From: Embiotoca jacksoni
Taxonomy: Eukaryota > Chordata > Actinopteri > Embiotocidae
Assembly: GCA_022577435.1 (NCBI GenBank)
Contig: JAKOON010000057.1
Location: 594,501 to 658,500 of the forward strand
DNA length: 64,000 nt
Direction: 5' to 3'
A program made the position numbers and the translations under genes. This document shows positions 22,755-34,770 of this stretch, in pieces. How positions within the stretch are numbered: position 1 is the stretch's first letter; each line of letters opens with the position of its first letter. The notes under the pieces were generated by a model that saw only the letters and a list, made by a program, of their open reading frames with translations, made no database searches and had not been told where the DNA came from.

Positions 22755-22805
<51 letters not shown>
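22755..22805. repeat. (GT)25 microsatellite
   Basis: Uninterrupted GT repeats. Confidence 0.97.
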
Positions 22806-22806
<1 letters not shown>

Positions 22807-24394
22807 TTGTACTGCTGATACGGAGTGTGTGATGTGTCGGTGGGTCTCCTTCACTGTAAAGCCCATCAGCCTCTTTATCCAGCTCCTCTACCTTCCTCCT
22901 CCTCTCCCTGGAGAGCAGCCCTGCATTGTCATTCACCAGCAGTAATGAGGTGGAGGGGAGCTGTTGAAGCCCTGAGAGCTGACAGCAGAGAGGCAGAAGG
23001 CACGGATTAAAGTCAACTCAATGGCACACGGTGCTGGTGACACGGCAGGGTGGGGGGGGGGGGGGCAGACAGAGGAGGGAGGAGATGGAAGAGCAGGAGA
23101 AGGGGAAGAGGGAGCTTATGGAAAGGTGATCAGAGATATTTTACAATTTCATCAAAGGCTGTTTGAGAATTAATTCCCCTGATGGAAAAATCTGCCATTC
23201 AGCAAATACTTTAGAGGAGGCTGATACCAGTTAGGCAAACAGATATTAAAAAAAACAAAAACATTAAGTTGGATTTTTGGGACAAGTTGCCATTATTATT
23301 CCAGATTTCATGACTTTGTGCCCAGTTAGGTTATTTTTTATTTTATCGGAGGGTAAAAATACATTTTTGTGGTTAGTTTTTGAACTTTTGGGGATTCCTC
23401 AGGCAGGAAAACAGTCCAAAAAGCAAAAGCAGAGGTCAGTCAAAGGTCGTCAGAGGGACCAGAGGAGGAGAAGGCAAGAAGACACATCCAGAAATACAAA
23501 ACTCAGGCCAGAAACTCAGACAAAAAAACGTTGTAACGAAAAGCTGTTAACTATGATGGACGGGCACAAAAGGAAAGGAACGCACAGAACCAAATACACG
23601 AGGGCAGGACGTTGGTGCAAACAATCAGGGTAAGGTAATCTAAAACAAAACAAGAAGTGAGTTTCTAAATAAAACAGGAAATGAGAGGCAGAATACTGCA
23701 AAATAAAAGAAACTGACAGGACGTGATGTAACACGAAGGCTGACTCGAGGCCACGTTAAGCAAGCAAAATTAAACGAGTCCTTAATAAATATATATTTTC
23801 GAACACAGGTAGATTTTCCTTTTCTTTCTCTTCACCAGAGGCTGCTCGAAGGAAATTATTGAGTTTTTCTGTGAAGGCCTGACCCGACTACGGAAAGTGT
23901 CATGTGATTACTTGCGTTATGATTTGGTGCTATGTATGAAATAGAATTATAACATGCAAATCCAAAAATATTCCGTTACTCTAATTTATATTTAATATGG
24001 AATAAATTAACAATTGACCTCAAACTACTGCATTCATCAGTGTCAAGACGTCCCTCCTCTGTATAATCCAGATTAATGGATCCCACGATGATGTGAGTCA
24101 CGAGAGCTGTTTTCACAGTCACACAGAGAAACACAGTTTGTGTGAAATACAGTTTGCAGTTTCCAAGAAATGCAAACACACAGAATAGTTTTACGACAGT
24201 ATTACTGTGTCGTGAGTTATTGATGATTGTGTCTGAATGACACGAATCCTTTCATCCCACACTTTGCACGGCTGTTCTGTAAACACTTTCACCAGTTGTT
24301 CCCCTGCTGCTGAACTTCTGATAAAGTACCTATTCAAGGTGTGTTGGCTGCTTCTAGTTGTTGAGACGTGTCAGTCAAAGCAGACCTGCATTAT
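22806..24394. other. Unannotated DNA with a G14 run
   Basis: A 14-base G run lies at 23052-23065 beside a purine-rich stretch (23066-23125), with G-quadruplex potential. Part of this interval (23600-23735) is listed separately as a repeat relative. No gene recognised. Confidence 0.5.
23600..23735. repeat. Repeat E, copy 1 (diverged)
   Basis: Words in the same order (caaacaatcaggg, aataaaacagga, tgcaaaataa, acaggacg) recur at 50848-50985. This indicates a shared interspersed repeat of unknown class. Boundaries are approximate. Confidence 0.45.
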
Positions 24395-24630
24395 CAAAAT
24401 AAACTTAGAATTAGAGGGGACACTATTTCATTGTGTCTGGCAGTGTAGTAAAATCAAACCTTTTTGGGAAGAGGTAAAAAAGACAACATAACAAATTATC
24501 TCCAAAAACATTCCAATGGATTCAGGACTCGATACCCAAAAAGAATAATAATAGATATGTGTCTCCTAAAAGCTAAAAAAAAACCTGATTGCAATGTTTT
24601 TGGAAGAAGACGAACAGTCTGAGTGTGATA

Positions 24631-26030
24631 CAGTGCATCCGGAAAGTATTCACAGCGCTTCACTTTTTCCACATTTCATTATGTTACAGCTTTATTCCAA
24701 AATGGATTAAATTCATTTTTTTTCTCCCTCAAAATTCTACACGGAATACCCCATAATGATGACGCTCCATCAGGTTGGATGGGGAGCGTCGGCGCACAGC
24801 CATTTTCAGATCTCTGCACAGATGTTTAATCGGGTTCAAGTCTGGGCTCTGGCTGGGCCTCTCAAAGACATTCACAGAGTTGTCCCGAAGCCATTCCTTT
24901 GTTATCTTGGCTGTGTGCTTCGGGTCGTTGTCCTGTTGGAAGATGAACCTTCGCCCCAGTCTGAGGTCCAGAGCGCTCTGGAGAAGGTCTTCATCAAGGA
25001 TGTCTCTGTACATCGCTGCATTCATCTTTCCCTCCATCCTGACTAGTCTCCCAGTTCCTGCCACTGAAAAACATTCCCACAGCATGATGCTGCCACCACC
25101 ATGCTTCACCGTAGAGATGGTGTTGGCCAGGTGATGAGCGGTGCCTGGTTTCCTCCAAACATGACGCTTGGCATTGAGGCCAAAGAGTTCAATCTTTGTT
25201 TCATCAGACCAGAGAATTTAGTTTCTCATGGTCTGACAGTCCTTCAGGTGCCTTTTGGTAAACTCCAGGTGGGCTGTCATGTGGCTTTTACTGAGGAGTG
25301 TCTTCCGTCTGGCCACTCTACCATACAGGCCTGCTTGGTGGAGTGCTGCAGAGATGGTTGTCCTTCTGGAAGGTTCTCCTCTCTTCACAGAGCAACGTTG
25401 GAGCTCTGTCAGAGTGACCATCGGGTTCTTGGTCACCTCCCTGACTAAGGCCCTTCTCCCCCGATCGCCCAGTTTGGCCGGGCGGCCGACTCTAGGAAGA
25501 GTCCTGGTGGTTCAAACTTCTTCCATTTACAGATGATGGAGGCCACTGTACTCATTGGGACCTTCAATGCTGCAGAAATGTTTCTGTACCCTTCCCCAGA
25601 TCTGAGCCTCGATACAATCCTGTCTCGGAGGTCTACAGACAATTCTTTGGACTTCATGGCTTGGTTTGTGCTCTGACATGCACTGTCAACTGTGGGACCT
25701 TATATGTGTGTCTTTCCAAATCATGTCCAATCAACTGAATTTAGCACAGGTGGACTCCAATCAAGTTGTAGAAACATCTCAAGGATGATCAGTGGAAACA
25801 GGAAGCACCTGAGCTCAATTTTGAGTGTAATGGCAAAGGCTGTGAATACTTATGTACATATTTTTTAATAGATTTGCAAAAAATTCTAAAAACATTTTTC
25901 ACTTTGTCATTATGGAGTATTGTGTGTAGAATTTTGAGGAAAAAATAAATTTAATCCATTTTGGAATAAGGCTGTAATATAACAAAATGTGGAAAAAGTG
26001 AAGCGCTGTGAATACTTTCCAGATGCACTG
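24631..26030 (-). mobile_element. Tc1/mariner element, 1400 bp, TA target site
   Basis: The element runs from cagtgcatcc (24631) to ggatgcactg on the other strand (26030) and is flanked by TA at 24629-24630 and 26031-26032. The two ends are imperfect inverted repeats of about 125 bp, sharing gtattcacagcgcttcac, attccaaaatggatt and aaaattctac words. This is the usual size and end structure of Tc1 elements in fish. The single transposase frame is on the minus strand and is broken (listed separately). Confidence 0.93.
24729..25657 (-). pseudogene. Tc1 transposase pseudogene (DD34E with E to K)
   Basis: The protein starts MKSKELSVDLRDRIV at 25657, the paired-like N-terminal DNA-binding domain. 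Near 25515 a frameshift moves the text into another frame, where VGRPAKLG and later TTISAALHQAGLYG continue the second helix-turn-helix and linker. A TAA stop follows MRN at about 25220, immediately before the first catalytic block WSDETKIELFG, whose D is intact. The second D is present in QQDNDPKHTAK. The third catalytic position, exactly 34 residues on, is K (SPDLNPIKHLC) instead of E. The C-terminus is cut short: after RRRSPSNLM the frame runs straight into the terminal repeat, so roughly 60-70 residues are deleted. At least four independent lesions make it non-functional. Confidence 0.9.
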
Positions 26031-26419
26031 TATACTGGGTTTGACAAATGTTATTAACCTTCCCTCTAGAAAGAGTGACTTACATACGGAAAAGGAAAAC
26101 AAGAAATGTTTGAAAAGATCGGGGGACCATTTACTGCTTTTGTGAAACGTATTGATGTGACAGATGATGAAGAGGAGGAATGAGTCCTCCCTGAACCAGG
26201 GGTGGGCAAACTTTTTGGCTCAGGGGCCACATTGACTTTTACAATTTGACAGACGGGCCGGGCCAGCACCAGATGCATACATATCAAACATAAACATAAA
26301 AAAGGCATCACAGTGTTAATACGTACATTCACTTTTAGTGGGAACAGTGTTGTTGATCACCTTCTTTGCCAGTGCATCGAAGTCTGGTGTTAGTTTTGTT
26401 GTGTTCTCAGAACAGATCT

Positions 26420-28300
26420 GAGGTGTTCATCACTCAACTGGGATCTGTGAGGTGCTTTGTTGGTGTTCATCACACTAAAAGTCTGTTCACACACAGTAGA
26501 GACAAACAACACCAGCATCTTCTGGGACATCTTCTGGATGTTTGGAAATTTGGCTGCTTTAATGAAGCATGAAACTCATCCAGTTTAAGAGAGTTGAACT
26601 TCTCCTTGAAGACGGTGTCACATTGGAGATCAATCGGTTCCAACTGCAGCTCCTGTGGCGCCGTTTCAGGGTCTCGTGTGAAGGGACAGGACACCAGCTG
26701 AAGGGACATGAGACCAGCTGAAGGGACAGGACACCAGCTGAAGGGACATGAGACCAGCTGAAGGGACACGACACCAGCTGGAGGGACATGACACCAGCTG
26801 AAGGGACATGAGACCAGCTGAAGGGACAGGACACCAGCTGAAGGGACAGGACACCAGCTGAAGGGACAGGACACCAGCTGAAGGGACATGACACCAGCTG
26901 AAGTGACTTGTCAATTTTTCCAAAATCAGAGAACCGATGGCAGAATCCTCCGTGCAGGTTGTCCAGTGATTTCCTGTGTGTCTTCATGTCGAGGACGTCT
27001 TTCAGCGTAGCCAGCGTGGGGAAATGAGCGAATGACTTGTTTGACATTTGCTTTGAGAATAAAGCTAGCTTGGTTTTGAAGGCTCTGACGTTTGTGTACA
27101 TTTCATGCACAAACTGGTCTTTCCCTTGTAGCTTCACGTTCAGCTCATTCATGTGTGTCAGTACGTCCTCAACAAAAGACAAATCACAAAGACAATCTGT
27201 GTCACTCAGCTCAGGAACATCGTCAGCTTTCTCAAGTAGCTCCAAAAATGCGATAATCTCCTGTTTGAGCTCCAACACTCGTTGACATACTTTCCCCAAA
27301 CTTAACCAGCGGACGTTGGAGTGGTGAAGCAAGTCCTGGTGATCAGAGTCAGTTTCTTCAAGAAACTTAATAAACTGAGGATGGTGAAGTCCTCTCGCTC
27401 CAATAAAGTTCACCACTTCTACAACTGGCTTCACTACATGGTCGAGCTGCAGGACGGATTTACACAGTGTAAGAAAATGACCTCCTGCTCAGGGTTGTCC
27501 TCTTTCACCCTCTCCTGGATTCTTTTGAGCAACCCGACGTTTTTTCCAGTCAGATTTGGCGATCCGTCTGTGGTAACGTTGGTGAGCTACTCCGAGGTAG
27601 CTTGAGCCTCTCGATGACCCCCGACACGCCGTCATACGAGTCCTCTCCCCGCGTTTTCCCCTTCAGGGATTCCACGGCCAAAAACTCCTCCTTATCTCAA
27701 AATTGTCATTAATCCCTCTGATAAAAATTAAAAGCTGAGCGGTGTCCTTTATGTCGTTACTTTCATCCAGTGCCAAGAAATATCATGTAAATGACTCCGC
27801 TGTTTTGTTTAGCTTGCTAGCCAAGTCTTCGTCAATCATCTCAACACGGCGAGTCACCGTCCTGCGTGATGAGCTCATGTTTTCTAATTTGTTCTTGCTC
27901 TCAGGACACAAGATACCTGCTGTCTCTACCAGCACTCTTTGAGAAACTCCCCTTCGGAGAAAGGCTTGCTGGTCTTTGCTAATTTGAATGCCAGCAAATA
28001 GCTTGCCTTCGTGCTTGATTCTTGGATGGCAGTTTGTCAGATGAAGGTGTTTTGCTGCAAACGATCTGCCGACCTCTGAGCGGTCGCCGTCCGTTCCCGC
28101 GTTGACTGGTTGTTAGCGCAATTAGCATGCTTGGTGGAAAAGTGACAGCTGATGTTGTATTCCTTTAAAACCGTAACGGTTTCTTGGTAAATAAGACACA
28201 CGGCCTTCGACCGGACTTCAGTGAAAAAGTATTTAGTCGTCCGTTCCTTATGAAACACTCGGGACTCACTGTCGACTTTTCTTTTCTTTGGCCCGTTCAT
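26420..28300 (-). pseudogene. BED-domain hAT transposase pseudogene (ZBED5/GTF2IRD2-like clade)
   Basis: The N-terminus begins MNGPKKRKVDSESRVF at 28300 and leads into a BED zinc finger in which the second zinc-binding position is Tyr (CLIY) rather than Cys, while HFSTKH keeps the two His. The middle (about 27440-28030) is full of stops and frameshifts. From 27434 a long frame carries the hAT block SNVRWLSLGKVCQRV and a helical middle. It enters a 220-bp minisatellite after KIDKSLQLVSCPF (listed separately) and changes frame there; the text resumes as RDPETAPQELQLEP. Near 26530-26470 a third frame gives the dimerisation motif VCEQTFSVMNTNK. In vertebrates related sequences gave rise to domesticated genes such as GTF2IRD2 and ZBED5, but this copy is dead. 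Confidence 0.82.
26681..26900. repeat. 20-bp minisatellite inside the hAT transposase, 11 units
   Basis: Eleven units of aagggacaggacaccagctg in perfect register, with variants at the ninth to twelfth bases. On the transposase strand one unit encodes part of the native sequence SLQLVSCPF; the array is that coding 20-mer repeated. Ten surplus units add 200 bp, which is not a multiple of three, and this agrees with the frame change seen across the array. Confidence 0.95.
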
Positions 28301-28790
28301 TGTTGCAGATGTGTTCAGAGCAGCAGCAGAGTAACAACAGAGAGCAGCCCGGCCTCCGCAAAATCAAATCAATGTATCACTGCGCCTAGTGCGCCACCTG
28401 GTGGACCGCCAGGTATTACAGGACAAGGTCAAATGAATGCAGTCATAATTATGATATGATTTGATTTGGGCAATTCTGTACCAATCTTCGGCGGGCCAGA
28501 TTAAAAAGACCAACGGGCCGGATGTGGCCCGCGGGCCGTAGTTTGCCCACCCCTGCCTCTAACTGTCTGAAATAATGGATGGCTAAAATTCAACATGCCC
28601 TTAGGAGTCATGTAAAAACATTGAGTCTCAGAAGATATTATTCTTTTATATTTATTCATGTATTTTGGTTTGCTCGTACCTAAGTGTATGTTTTGGCTAA
28701 CAAAGGCGGACACTTGTTTGTTGATGTACATGTATGTACATACGTTTGTTAAAGAAAATGTTCAATAAATATTGTGTTTGAAAAAAGAAA

Positions 28791-30231
28791 ATCCAGGAAC
28801 TGGATTAAAACTTAAAAAAAACAACTAAAGTTTATCATGCTTTGGGTTTTGACCTTTATACAGATATTAGCTTCAATCTATAATGAAAATATTGAACTCA
28901 TCAAGTTAAGTGCAAACATCTTGGTGTCCAAGTTAAGCAGTCTGATGATCACATCATCACTTTCTCATCAACATTTCAGTAATAACCATAATACAATGAA
29001 AACTACTTCACGCAACAAAAACTACTGCAGCCAATAAAAAAGTGCATGTAAAGTATAATTTTTTTGTTTTTTTCATACAATTTGTCCTCCCTCAGCTGCC
29101 CTCTGGTTGAATTAGTATTTCTCTGGGTGTTTTGCAGCTCACGTCAAGATCAGTTCAGACAGTATGATTGAAGCCGCTATTCATTTCATCAAGGCAGTGA
29201 CATTTAGTTTTATTCCACCATGTTTACAAAAAAAAACCTCCCAGAATGATCATCTGAGGGGCCTTCTAATTCAAAATATTGAGTAAATATGTGCAGTTAG
29301 TGGATCAATGTTCCTCTCAGAAATCTGTCTTTCTTTGGGGAAGAGAGTACATGATTGTGGTGCTGAAACTCAGTGTGGATTCGTCTATATTTTCTCTTAA
29401 CCTTGAAATAATAACTATGATTTGTGCTCTGTTGTTCCCAAAAATGCAACATGTCTGAAATTCCTCTTATTCCCGTCTTGAGTAGAAGCAAAGCTGTCAA
29501 ATTCAATATTTTGTAGCATGATGATAATTTATTTTAGGCTAATTTAATCCTCAACTCGATTTGTTTCTTGAAACAATCTCGGTGTGAATGCAACGCGAGG
29601 GTAAAAGGCACAGGAAGGGCTTTTCCTGGTGCAAGCAGATGCATGAGTGCTGCATTATTAATAATATTGAGTCGACATGATCCTCAGTTAGCTGAGGTAA
29701 GCAGAATGCATGATATTAGTCCAACGTGGGCATAATAGATTACCATGTTTGAGCAAACTCTGAATGAACAATGAACTTCTCTACATTAACAGCCCTTGTT
29801 TAATCCAAATCTGATTATTTATCCCGTTTACGAGAACAGTTCTAATATGGAAAGTGAAAGAAGAAGGAACAGCAGAGAGAACAAGTAGTGACGGGTCCAT
29901 TTGGGAGGGCGGGTGTTAGTGTAAAAGCCCGTGGTACCAAGCTAATGGTCGAGCAACAGCACTTAAGCCATCTCTCTTGATCGCACATAAAATACTGGAA
30001 CCCCATGTAGGCGGAGTCGCTGCACGTCAGTGGGTCAAAGCAGCAGATTTACACCGGCGGCATCTCCATGCTTTACTTGTTTAGGACACTAACATCATTT
30101 GCAGCCCTGTTATTAATGGGATATCCATGTAATTGGCTAGTGACTAGTTAGAATTAAACATAAATACATCACAGGCTGAAAGAATTTTTTTCATAGACCA
30201 AAGTAGATCGAATTTTTTCACCTTATTCACA
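28791..30231. other. Unannotated low-repeat DNA
   Basis: No repeat family, array or coding motif recognised. Confidence 0.5.
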
Positions 30232-30498
30232 ATCCATGTAGTTTTTAATATGCTCAAAACAAGCAGTCAATGCAACCCAGCTCAAACTTTAATCTATTTA
30301 CGTCATCCTTGAGTCCAAGTGAATGTTTGTGCCAATTTTAAAGACGGTCGCCAAATAACATTCATGAAAAATTGCATTCACAAGTGTGGAAAGATCAAGA
30401 CTGTGATCTTGCATCTTTCCAAACTTGTGAATGCAATTTTTCATGAATGTTATTTAGCGACCGTCTTGTTTTGATCATATTAAAAACTACATCTGCAT
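30232..30498. repeat. Long foldback (inverted repeat)
   Basis: Arms 30341-30394 and 30414-30467 pair at 52 of 54 positions around a 19-base loop. Outside them, 30235-30263 pairs again with about 30465-30495, but the left side carries about 77 bp (30264-30340) with no partner. The near-identity of the arms implies recent origin or gene conversion. It could be a foldback/MITE element or a single palindromic duplication; no coding capacity. Confidence 0.9.
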
Positions 30499-32388
30499 AT
30501 AAATTAAAAAAGCTCAATGCACCCAAGAAACATTTGAGATAAGGATGAACATGTTACTGTCTCTTAGCAGCTCATGTAAATTTGACATCTTCAAAGTTTT
30601 ACTACGACAGAAATCAATATCACACTGCAATCAGCCATCTTTCATCATCCTGTTTAATTAAAAGGAAGAAAGTAACTGAACACATGAAGTCATGCAGAGT
30701 CCATAATGTATGGATCAGTGCAGCCATTAAATGTTCTGTAATCTGGAAAACTTTTGTCATTCCCATCAATGTGATTCATCCACGTCAACTAAAGCACAAT
30801 TGCTGGATAATTTGTATGTCATTTACATATTGCGGAGAGAAAATGACTCTTCCTGAGCCGCAGTCTGCCCACATAATGGATGTATTAATGTGTACAAACT
30901 GATGGATCGGTCTGTTAACATTTGCAACATCATGACCGTACACCTTTGCAATTATTGAACTCCCAAACCAGAACGCCTGTTTTTCTTTGCCTTGGTTATT
31001 TATTTATTATTTTTTTTTAAAGAAATTTGCGTTTAACTAGCTTAACAGTACCCTGAGCTGGCAGAATACCAAGCTGCTCATATATATATGAAGTTAACCT
31101 GCGCATGAAGCACACATTTCCTCTGTCATCTAAATTGTGAAATACACAGTGTAAAAACATTTTCCACAAAAGGGTTCAGAGAAAGCGCCTCAACTTTCCT
31201 CCGGCTTCTCTTGGCCGAGTGCTGAGATGTCAAGTCCGGGTCTGGATCTGTCTTTAACTAAAGCTTGTCTTACACTTACAGTGTGCTCTTGTGGGAAAAG
31301 CATTGTTAATGGTCTGTCAGCTCCTTTGTACACAGTGAATGAAATATGCTTGTTCAAAAACATTCATCACTAATGGCGGGTACAAACTAACATGCTCCAT
31401 TGTTTCCTTGCTCCAGTTGAATCCAGAAATCATAAATAAAAGAAAGTAAATCTCTCCCTTACCGTGAGTGATGGTGATGTTAAGGGTTTGAGGGTGGCAT
31501 CTCTGAATTAACTGGGTCACATTAACTATATATGACATTCATTTTCTGCAGTACAGGAGCTCATGGTATTTGTCACTGGGCTTTTATGTTTCATTAATCC
31601 AAGCAAATGCTACTGCGGCTTTGAGTAAAACCCCTGACCAACTAGCCTTGCATCGGTACTGTGAGGCTGCCCTGATCATGTCAATCATTAAGCAGCATGT
31701 GCCAACTCTCGCATCACTGCTTAATTTCATTAGGTGAATTTCCAGTTCCATCTGTTGGTTTTACACATTTCCCTCTCATTGGTATTTACATTTCAGAGCT
31801 TTGAACTGAAAATAGACCTCACTGCAGCTTTCATTGTCAACAACCTTCGTATGAGTATAATCAGGCGTGGGACATGCTGTCTGCCTGGCGTGTGCGTTAC
31901 CCGTCACGCACTGCTCAGCTGCGTGTGCGTGTCCACACCAGCTGCAGGTCCGACCATTGAATCAATGATTTCTCTTTGATAATGACCATCAATGTCGTGT
32001 TTTTGAGGTCCGACAAGCGATGAATTGTAACCACGGTTTTTGTTCACCCTCGTACATAGCGAGACACACAAACACACACAGGTACTCGCACCGAGAGGGA
32101 GATGCTATGATCATACAGTACACATGTGATCTCAGATTGTTTCCCTGAATATTTTAGCTGGAAACCGCATGGCTCGTTTAAAAAAAAAAAAAGGTGTAGA
32201 GTATATTTTATAAATGACGCACCGCTCAAACTGGCCAACACATCACATCTGGCAAGCACACTAATAGCAAGGTACGATTCACTCTGACTTACAACTTGTT
32301 GTTCAAACAACGACACGCCCCATCAGTCACCTCCCAAGAATTTTTATTTTCAAGAGTTTACCCGAAATATGGGTCAGATCAGGTTGTG
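30499..32388. other. Unannotated low-repeat DNA
   Basis: No repeat family or frame I can support. The low repeat density across 29-35 kb makes this a reasonable place to look for conserved non-coding elements by alignment. Confidence 0.45.
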
Positions 32389-32685
32389 CATTATCCATTC
32401 ATCATGGCTTTATCTTGAGCATAACCCAGTTGATTCTGGATGATGGGCGGGCGACACCCTGGACAGGTTACAGTCCATCACATTCACATTCACACCTACG
32501 GCCAATTTAGAAACAACAGTCAACGTAACATGCGTGTCTTTGTACTGTGGGAGGAAGCTGGAGCTCCCACAGAAACTCCCACAGACACAGCGGGAACATG
32601 AAAACCCCACACAGGTGAGCCCTGCCTGACCAGCAGGTTCGAACCCACAACCTTCTTGCTGTGTGCTCACTACTGCACCAGGTAT
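32389..32685 (-). mobile_element. tRNA-derived SINE, second family, copy 1
   Basis: On the minus strand the head has GGTGCAGTAGTGAGCACAC-like A-box spacing and a B-box-like GGTTCGAACC. The body follows with CCCACAGTACAAAGACA and TAAATTGGCCGTAGGTGTG, then CCTGTCCAGGGTGTCGCCC and ATCCAGAATCAACTGGGTTA, ending near an ATGGATAAT tail. These words are typical of an abundant fish SINE. A shorter relative is at 52118-52312. Confidence 0.8.
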
Positions 32686-33865
32686 CAGTTTATTCACATC
32701 CATCAGCTTTGATGCATCTAATCTCATGATCAAAGTGTATGTATATGGCCTTTCTTATGTGATTGTGCCACTGTTTGTTTTCAGTTAAAAGCTCGATTGT
32801 GTGCCGACTATGTAGAGAGATAAACACTTGGCAAACAAAATGTAGCCGATATGTTACTGGCTCGTTTGTAGCCGTACTAGTAGTATCACTCTAGAGACGG
32901 CAGTAACCTTTGTAGAGGCCTTCTTGGTCCTCAGAAGATAAATTCTAATGACTGATAATCCATTCATCTGCTGTCTCTGTTTATAAAACTGGATATAAAT
33001 TAGTTCAAACTCCACATGCAGCAGCAACAACAGTGACATGCTGTTGACACACTGATGCTTCTGTATCTGCATCAGTCAGAGGGATCAAACCGCGACTTTG
33101 AGTTTTGCTGCTATTTTCTAGGTACTTTACTAAAGTAGGGTTTTTGACACAGCACGTTGACTAAATGGAGTTTTTTATAAGTCTGTATCGGTACATTAAG
33201 TAAAGGATCTGAATACTTGCACTTCTTGTTGTCAAAAGGACACAACTGATTCTACACACTTAGTTCAGTTTACTCGTAAAAGTCGTGCTACTCAGCCTTC
33301 AAAACAATATTAGACTAAATTACCCTCATGATCTCATAAGGATTACCTCAAGTTTTAGTGTGAGACTTTGAATTTAAAAGAAAGAACAATGTTATAAATT
33401 GTGAGCGTTGTTTGAAAATTTTAAATTCAGGTACAAGTCAGCGTCTGGAATACTAGATTACTGTAGTAACCCTTTAAATTCAGGTTTATTCTCATTTCAG
33501 TCATAATCAATAGAGCTCTGAGTGCTGTGGTGTTAAGAGGTGTCAAGAAAATCTGACATAAAATATCTCAATTGTATTCATCTAAAACCCGAGTGAAAAA
33601 AAAGTCGTGCATTATTTTGGTATTATTTTCCTTTTGTTGAAGCCTGAAGTAAGAGGTAATAGTTTATTGATGTGTATACTTATTACCACAAACAATGTCA
33701 ATGAGCATTTCAATGATGCAGTCTGCTGAGCTGAGTCTTCAAAACAACTCAGCGGAGTTACTAACCCCAAAAATCCCCCCCCAAAAATCTATACAAGCAC
33801 AGATTTAATTCACCACTCAGAGTGCTCTACAAACAATACACTCTCCTACAAAAACTGTTATTTAC
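32686..33865. other. Unannotated DNA
   Basis: A run of nine C at about 33774-33782 is the only feature noted. No gene recognised. Confidence 0.45.
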
Positions 33866-34030
33866 AGTACAGATCCAACTGGTGAAACCTCCGCCCACAT
33901 TCAGTCCATTTGCACCATTTATCTCAATAGTCTCAATGAGGGAGAAGAGGCATTGTTCACCATCAATGGCCATCTGAGAGCGGCTGCTTCCAAAGCTGTT
34001 GAGTGCTCTAATGTCAGTTCTCAGACGGGT
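33866..34030 (-). other. Protein-like frame, possible exon (unrecognised)
   Basis: The minus-strand frame reads TRLRTDIRALNSFGSSRSQ and continues through MAIDGEQCLFSLIETIE and INGANGLNVGGG without stops. It has the mixed composition of an ordinary folded protein rather than of a repeat. A possible acceptor (cacatacag) precedes it and a possible donor (CT-gtaaat) follows, which would make a 165-nt exon. I do not recognise a family. It could equally be a transposon relic or chance. No neighbouring exon is evident. Confidence 0.22.
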
Positions 34031-34770
34031 CTGTATGTGTTTGGGTGTTTGGCCAAATGAAATATTTATTTTCCAATTGCAACAGTCATTTTTAGACTGA
34101 GGCAATAGATCTTGCGAGCAGGCATTCCCAGGGAATCAGTAAAACATCTGTTGTTGGTGGAGGAGCCACCTTGATGGAAAAAACTCTGGGGATGGGGAAT
34201 TTATTGGACAGCTATGATTTCATTTGTCATACCATCAGCCACATTTCTGGTCCATTCAGCATCATTCAGTGTTTCAGAGCTTTTGTTAAGATTCATTCAT
34301 AGCCGACGTGATGGACATGAAGCAGTTTGATCCTTGTTTGTTGCAAAGCTGCTCAATCCTGTAGAAGTAGAGAGAAGCCCTCATCTAAATTAATTTTGTA
34401 TTGACATTTCATTAGATTTTGCACTAATATATGTAAATATATGAATAGCACTACATACTGGCGATAGGGGTACCTTTCAATGTGTTTGGATGTTATCACT
34501 TACTACCGCATGTATTTGTACATAATATATGCACGAAACATATTTGTATTTTTTCATGTAATCTAAAAAAATGTTTTAATCCACTTTGGCGTAAAAATAG
34601 ACAAAACATTGTTATGGAAAAAAGAGCCGGATCGGCATTTTACATGAATCTCATCCAAAAGTGAGACAGACTGGAACGACAGTGAGGAGGAGGGCAATGA
34701 GAAAGAAAAAAATTGTGTTTTGATTTCATACAGCAGACCATGCAAATTACAGGTTAAATATCAACTGTAG
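34031..34770. other. Unannotated AT-rich DNA
   Basis: No repeat family or coding motif recognised. Confidence 0.45.

Larger units (their letters stand above)
26197..28555 (-). mobile_element. hAT-superfamily element, 2359 bp
   Basis: The ends are caggggtgggcaaact at 26197 and its exact reverse complement ending at 28555, a 16-bp perfect terminal inverted repeat of hAT type. The flanking octamers ccctgaac (26189-26196) and cctctaac (28556-28563) agree at five of eight positions, compatible with an eroded 8-bp target duplication. Subterminal regions are rich in gggcc words. The minus strand encodes a BED-domain hAT transposase with many lesions. It is inserted in the L1 fragment described above. 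Confidence 0.88.
24395..28790 (+). pseudogene. L1-like LINE 3' end, split by two transposons
   Basis: The frame at 24400-24480 reads LELEGTLFHCVWQC followed by an FWEEV word, the zinc-knuckle-like region downstream of the reverse transcriptase in L1/Tx1-type LINEs. The text resumes after the Tc1 insertion at about 26075 with KGKQEMFEKIGGPF, typical of the same ORF2 C-terminus. After the hAT insertion (28556 onward) an AT-rich 3' untranslated region ends with aataaatattg and an A-rich tail near 28765-28795. The order L1-Tc1-L1-hAT-L1 shows that the L1 fragment was there first. Stops are present, and the endonuclease and most of the reverse transcriptase are absent upstream. Confidence 0.7.

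Noticed and set aside
23277..23633. 118-codon basic frame as a nuclear protein
   Set aside because: The Lys/Arg-rich part overlaps a diverged interspersed repeat and the N-terminal part is hydrophobic AT-rich DNA without a motif.
26559..27434. Intact 291-codon domesticated hAT-derived gene
   Set aside because: It is bounded by transposon ends, the BED part is separated by many stops, and the minisatellite shifts the frame before the dimerisation motif.
32620..32685. tRNA gene on the minus strand
   Set aside because: Same reason: it is the head of a SINE, with the family body directly attached.
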